Shown: one piece after another, positions 2,734 through 5,623 of the stretch
How positions within the stretch are numbered: position 1 is the stretch's first letter
How the letters are laid out: each line of letters starts with the position of its first letter
Assembly (NCBI GenBank): GCA_003157575.1
Contig: PMKA01000544.1
Coordinates: forward strand, 1-5,623
Source of the DNA: Opitutia bacterium
Lineage (GTDB): Bacteria > Verrucomicrobiota > Verrucomicrobiia > Opitutales > Opitutaceae
Length of the DNA stretch: 5,623 nucleotides
Direction of reading: 5' to 3'
Notes under the pieces: generated by a model
Databases searched by the model: none
The model's input: only the letters and a program-made list of their open reading frames with translations
Told to the model about the DNA's origin: nothing
Translations under genes and position numbers: made by a program

Positions 2734-5623
2734 TTACCAGTCGCCCAGCGACTCGATGTACGCCGCCGAGCCGTCGCGCTGCCAGGCGTCGAGTTGCGCC
2801 TGGTCCTTCAGCTGCTGGCCGCGGGCGCGGGAGACGACGGCGAAGGCGTTGCCGCATTCCGCCAGCGCGCTCATGTCGCCCCAGAGCTTTTCGAACTGCG
2901 CCACGGGATAGACATCCTCCTGCCCGTGACCCCACCGTTTCTTCACGTCCTTGAGGGTCACGTACGTCGGCATGCGCGACGCGAGCGAGCGCACCGCCGC
3001 GGCCGTCCTGGCCGTATCGGACAACTCACTACGCGTCAGCCCGAACAGCGCGAGCAGCCGGTCGATGTCCACCCAGCAGGTGTTCGTGTTGTAATAGGTC
3101 AGCACGAATTCATCCTCCTCGCGGGGCAGCGCCAGGCCCTCCACAAGACGCACCCGGCCGTCGATCCGCGCGAGGCCGCCGCCGTGGTCCTCGACCCGCT
3201 TCGGCATGACCTCCCAGCCGAGCGTGGCGCCCGACGCGCGGAACCAGCCGAGCATCGCGGGATCCGGCGTCGCCCCAAGGGTGTCGATGTTGTGGACGAG
3301 AAGCGTCCGGAGGGCGGGCTGCGCGGCGATCATGCGCGCCAGAACGCCGTTCTTGAGCAGATTCGGGATTTCGAACCAGTGGCCGACCGGATGCAGGCAC
3401 TGGCCGGGCAGGTTGTCGGTGTAGTCGACGGCCTCGCCGGTCTGCCGCGCCCAGGCCGTCAGCGCCGCGCGGACGCTTTCACGCATCTTTTCCTTTTGTT
3501 CGTCGAGCTTCTGCTGCGCCGTCTCCTCCCATGCGAACTGGAGGTCGCGGACCGTGGGCACCAGGCGCAGCCCGATCGACCGTCCCGGCGACAGCCAGAC
3601 GCTGCGGTCGAGCGCGTCGCCGAGCGTCTCGCGCAGAAAACGCTCGATCGGGGCATGGGTGAGGTAGCTCGTGGTGAAGACGTGCGGGATCGCCGCGTCG
3701 AACGCCTTCGAGGTCCGCCTCGTCTTGGCGAGATGCACCTCGATGAAACTCCGGTGGCGCCCGGCGAACTTCGCGAAGGGATGGAGCCCCTTGACGACGC
3801 CGGCCCCCTGCGTCCAGCGGCTGCCCACGCCGGCGGCATAGGTGACGACGGCCACCTCGCCCGCCCGCAGCGCGGCCTCGCCCTGGCGGCGGAATTCCTC
3901 CGGGGCGGACGCCGCATCGAACAGCGCCCCGGCGGGCACGTCCTCGATCTTGGTCGTGGGCGGGAGGCGGTTCATCGCGAGCCCGATCCGCCCTCCGCGG
4001 AGGTCGGCGCGTATCTGCTCGTGCTGGACGCGGTCGAAGCCGTTTTCGTCGAGCAGCGCGTCGAGGCGGCCGGCGTCCGACGTGGCGGCGGCCGACGGCA
4101 GAAGCCGGTCGAGCAATGACGGCAGCACGGCGGCGAACTCCGGCTCCCTGCGCGCGGCCTGGGTGAATTGCTGCAGGTCGGTGCGTTCGCGGGGCGTGAG
4201 GTTGCGCGCCTCCTGCCGCAGGCAGCGCGGAACGGCCTGCTGGTAATAGCCGGCGGGCAGCAGCGCCTCCGCGCCGGTCAGCAGCGCGGCCACGGAGCCG
4301 TGCTCGTTGATGGCGAAATCGTAGACAACGGGATCCATCGCGAACGGCAGCGCCGTTTCCAGCTCCCGTTTGGCGGTCAGCATGATCTCCTGAAGCCGCT
4401 CCTGGGCTTCCCGTCGGCGCTCCGGCGCGAAGATGAAGCCCATGCCGCCCCCCGACATTCCGCCGAGCATCCAGAAGCCCCAGAAATCGTCCCCGAACGC
4501 GGCGCGGGTGCGCGCGATCAGGCGCTCGGTGTAGAGATTGCTGACCCAGGGGATGATCGTCTGCAGCGGTCCGAAGAAATTGGCGGTGAGCGAGGCGCCC
4601 AGCGCGCGCACTTCGCCGGCGGCGAGCTGGCGGAGGATTTCGTCAAGCGTGGCGACGGCCCTGTGTCGCGCGTTCCACTCGGCCTCGCCGCGCAGCAGAT
4701 ACTTCTCCGTGACCATTTCGAGGATCGGGCCGACGTTCTGCGCCATGCCGCCGTGAACGACGACAAGGGAGTCCTGCAGGCGCGCGCGCGCCTCCGCCGG
4801 GATGCGGTCCGGCCCGAGCAGCGTGTGGCGGGGCAGGAGCCGGCCCCGGCTGAGGCCGTATTCGACGTCGCCCGGCTGCGCGGTGACGCCCTCGATCAGC
4901 TTGATGCCCGGCCAGAGTCCGCCCGAATCCTGCCAGCCGCCGCCGGATCCGCCGAGCCATTCGCCAAGGATCGCGCGCGCGGCGACGATGCGGCGCTCCG
5001 GCTCCTCCATCGGACCGGTGAGCGACCGGATCTGGCCCGTCGCGCGCATGCAGGCGCCGATGAGCGCGCCGAGCAGGTTGGTGGACACCGCCAGGCGCGA
5101 GCCCTTGGGAATGCGGTTGACGTTGCTGACCAGTTCGAAACCCCGGCCCGGCCCGCACATGATCCCGAGCAGATCCGCGAGCCTGGCGCCGGACCGTTCG
5201 ATGCCCGGCGGCACGAGCCCGGCGGCGATGACCGCGGCCTTCAGAAGGCCAAGATAATCGCGCCCGAAGTCGAACACATCGTCGAGTTCGCGCAGTTCCG
5301 CCGCGGCCTCGAGATCAACGCTTGCGAGGCGGATGACGGGCTCGTCGATGATCCGGAAATAGGCCTCGACAGGAGGGCGCGGGCCGGCGTCGCGACCGTG
5401 CACACCCAGATCGATCGAGACATTGAGCACCCGCGCGCCCTCGGGAAAATCCATGCCGAGGAAGAAGATGTCGCTCCAGCCGCAATGGGTCAGGTCCATG
5501 CGCACGGGCGTCCGCTCGCGAAGGACCGGATGCGGGGCGTCGCCGCCCCGCGAGCGCAGCAGCTCGGGCCGCACGCGCAGCGGCTGGTCGAGCGGGTGAC
5601 CGAGGCGGAACATCCAGGCGTTG
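2734..5623 (-). CDS. Fusion of fucokinase-type GHMP sugar kinase and UDPGP-family nucleotidyltransferase (5' end may lie outside window)
   Basis: Numbering takes the Met at 5611-5613 as 1; the frame continues upstream to the edge (three more codons, no stop), so the true start is probably outside. Residues 33-400 are a GHMP kinase: motif 1 RTPVRMDLTHCGWSDI (34-49), motif 2 PKGSRLAVST (169-178), the fucokinase-like GGSGGGWQDSGG (221-232, with Asp229) then PGIK, and motif 3 GGMSGGGMGFIF (384-395). Residues about 455-585 are a mostly helical linker and lead-in. Residues 586-860 are a UDPGP-type transferase: nucleotide loop AAGVGSRW (593-600) with Lys608, HPVGHWFEI (741-749), NIDTLGATPD (775-784) and YNTNTCWVDI (841-850), which match the PPGHGD, NLGATVD and FNTNNLWV blocks of UDP-glucose pyrophosphorylase. 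A likely job is sugar to sugar-1-phosphate to NDP-sugar in the cytoplasm. Substrate (fucose, arabinose, glucuronate, galactose or other) and nucleotide are not determined. Domain order is opposite to bacterial and plant fucokinase/GDP-fucose pyrophosphorylases. Confidence 0.85.
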   Translation of the reverse strand, partial: NAWMFRLGHPLDQPLRVRPELLRSRGGDAPHPVLRERTPVRMDLTHCGWSDIFFLGMDFPEGARVLNVSIDLGVHGRDAGPRPPVEAYFRIIDEPVIRLASVDLEAAAELRELDDVFDFGRDYLGLLKAAVIAAGLVPPGIERSGARLADLLGIMCGPGRGFELVSNVNRIPKGSRLAVSTNLLGALIGACMRATGQIRSLTGPMEEPERRIVAARAILGEWLGGSGGGWQDSGGLWPGIKLIEGVTAQPGDVEYGLSRGRLLPRHTLLGPDRIPAEARARLQDSLVVVHGGMAQNVGPILEMVTEKYLLRGEAEWNARHRAVATLDEILRQLAAGEVRALGASLTANFFGPLQTIIPWVSNLYTERLIARTRAAFGDDFWGFWMLGGMSGGGMGFIFAPERRREAQERLQEIMLTAKRELETALPFAMDPVVYDFAINEHGSVAALLTGAEALLPAGYYQQAVPRCLRQEARNLTPRERTDLQQFTQAARREPEFAAVLPSLLDRLLPSAAATSDAGRLDALLDENGFDRVQHEQIRADLRGGRIGLAMNRLPPTTKIEDVPAGALFDAASAPEEFRRQGEAALRAGEVAVVTYAAGVGSRWTQGAGVVKGLHPFAKFAGRHRSFIEVHLAKTRRTSKAFDAAIPHVFTTSYLTHAPIERFLRETLGDALDRSVWLSPGRSIGLRLVPTVRDLQFAWEETAQQKLDEQKEKMRESVRAALTAWARQTGEAVDYTDNLPGQCLHPVGHWFEIPNLLKNGVLARMIAAQPALRTLLVHNIDTLGATPDPAMLGWFRASGATLGWEVMPKRVEDHGGGLARIDGRVRLVEGLALPREEDEFVLTYYNTNTCWVDIDRLLALFGLTRSELSDTARTAAAVRSLASRMPTYVTLKDVKKRWGHGQEDVYPVAQFEKLWGDMSALAECGNAFAVVSRARGQQLKDQAQLDAWQRDGSAAYIESLGDW

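Noticed and set aside
2794..4119. Plus-strand open frame of over 400 codons
   Set aside because: It is antisense to the UDPGP half of the fusion gene, whose sequence blocks are unmistakable. The Arg/Gly/His-rich product has no recognisable motif.

Overview
The window is GC-rich, densely coding bacterial DNA. It carries three complete genes and one nearly complete gene, plus a homoserine dehydrogenase gene cut by the left edge. Four of the five genes read on the minus strand. I see no transposase, integrase, phage gene, CRISPR array, tRNA or rRNA. The long kinase-pyrophosphorylase fusion and the 9-base degenerate repeats between ferritin and the VOC gene suggest a member of the PVC group (Verrucomicrobiota/Kiritimatiellota/Lentisphaerota type). 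That placement is an inference from remembered family traits, not something the sequence proves.

Layout from left to right. Positions 1-151 (minus) hold the first 50 codons of homoserine dehydrogenase, running off the window. Positions 198-1103 (minus) encode a zeta-toxin-family P-loop kinase with an extra C-terminal segment that resembles the small protein often encoded beside such kinases. Positions 1104-1262 are a short non-coding gap with a small hairpin. Positions 1263-1781 (minus) encode a complete ferritin with a full di-iron centre and a good Shine-Dalgarno. Positions 1782-2123 form a divergent intergenic region of about 340 bases; it holds a candidate ferritin promoter, a perfect 10-base palindrome and a compound repeat element built from 9-base units, part of it arranged as a 28-base inverted repeat. 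Positions 2124-2504 (plus) encode a small VOC/glyoxalase-fold protein. Positions 2505-2733 are a convergent gap with hairpins at both gene ends. Positions 2734-5623 (minus) encode a protein of more than 960 residues, open at the right edge, that fuses an N-terminal fucokinase-type GHMP kinase to a C-terminal UDPGP-family sugar-1-phosphate nucleotidyltransferase.

How the genes relate. The fusion protein can plausibly perform two consecutive steps of sugar salvage (sugar to sugar-1-phosphate to NDP-sugar), in the reverse domain order to the known bifunctional fucokinase/GDP-fucose pyrophosphorylases. Ferritin and the VOC protein are divergently transcribed around the repeat element, and nothing beyond that position ties their functions together. 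The zeta-like kinase and hom run in the same direction with a 46-base gap and may share a transcript. The most interesting items are the fusion enzyme, the kinase with the fused small domain, and the repeat element. I found no convincing wholly new multi-gene system.
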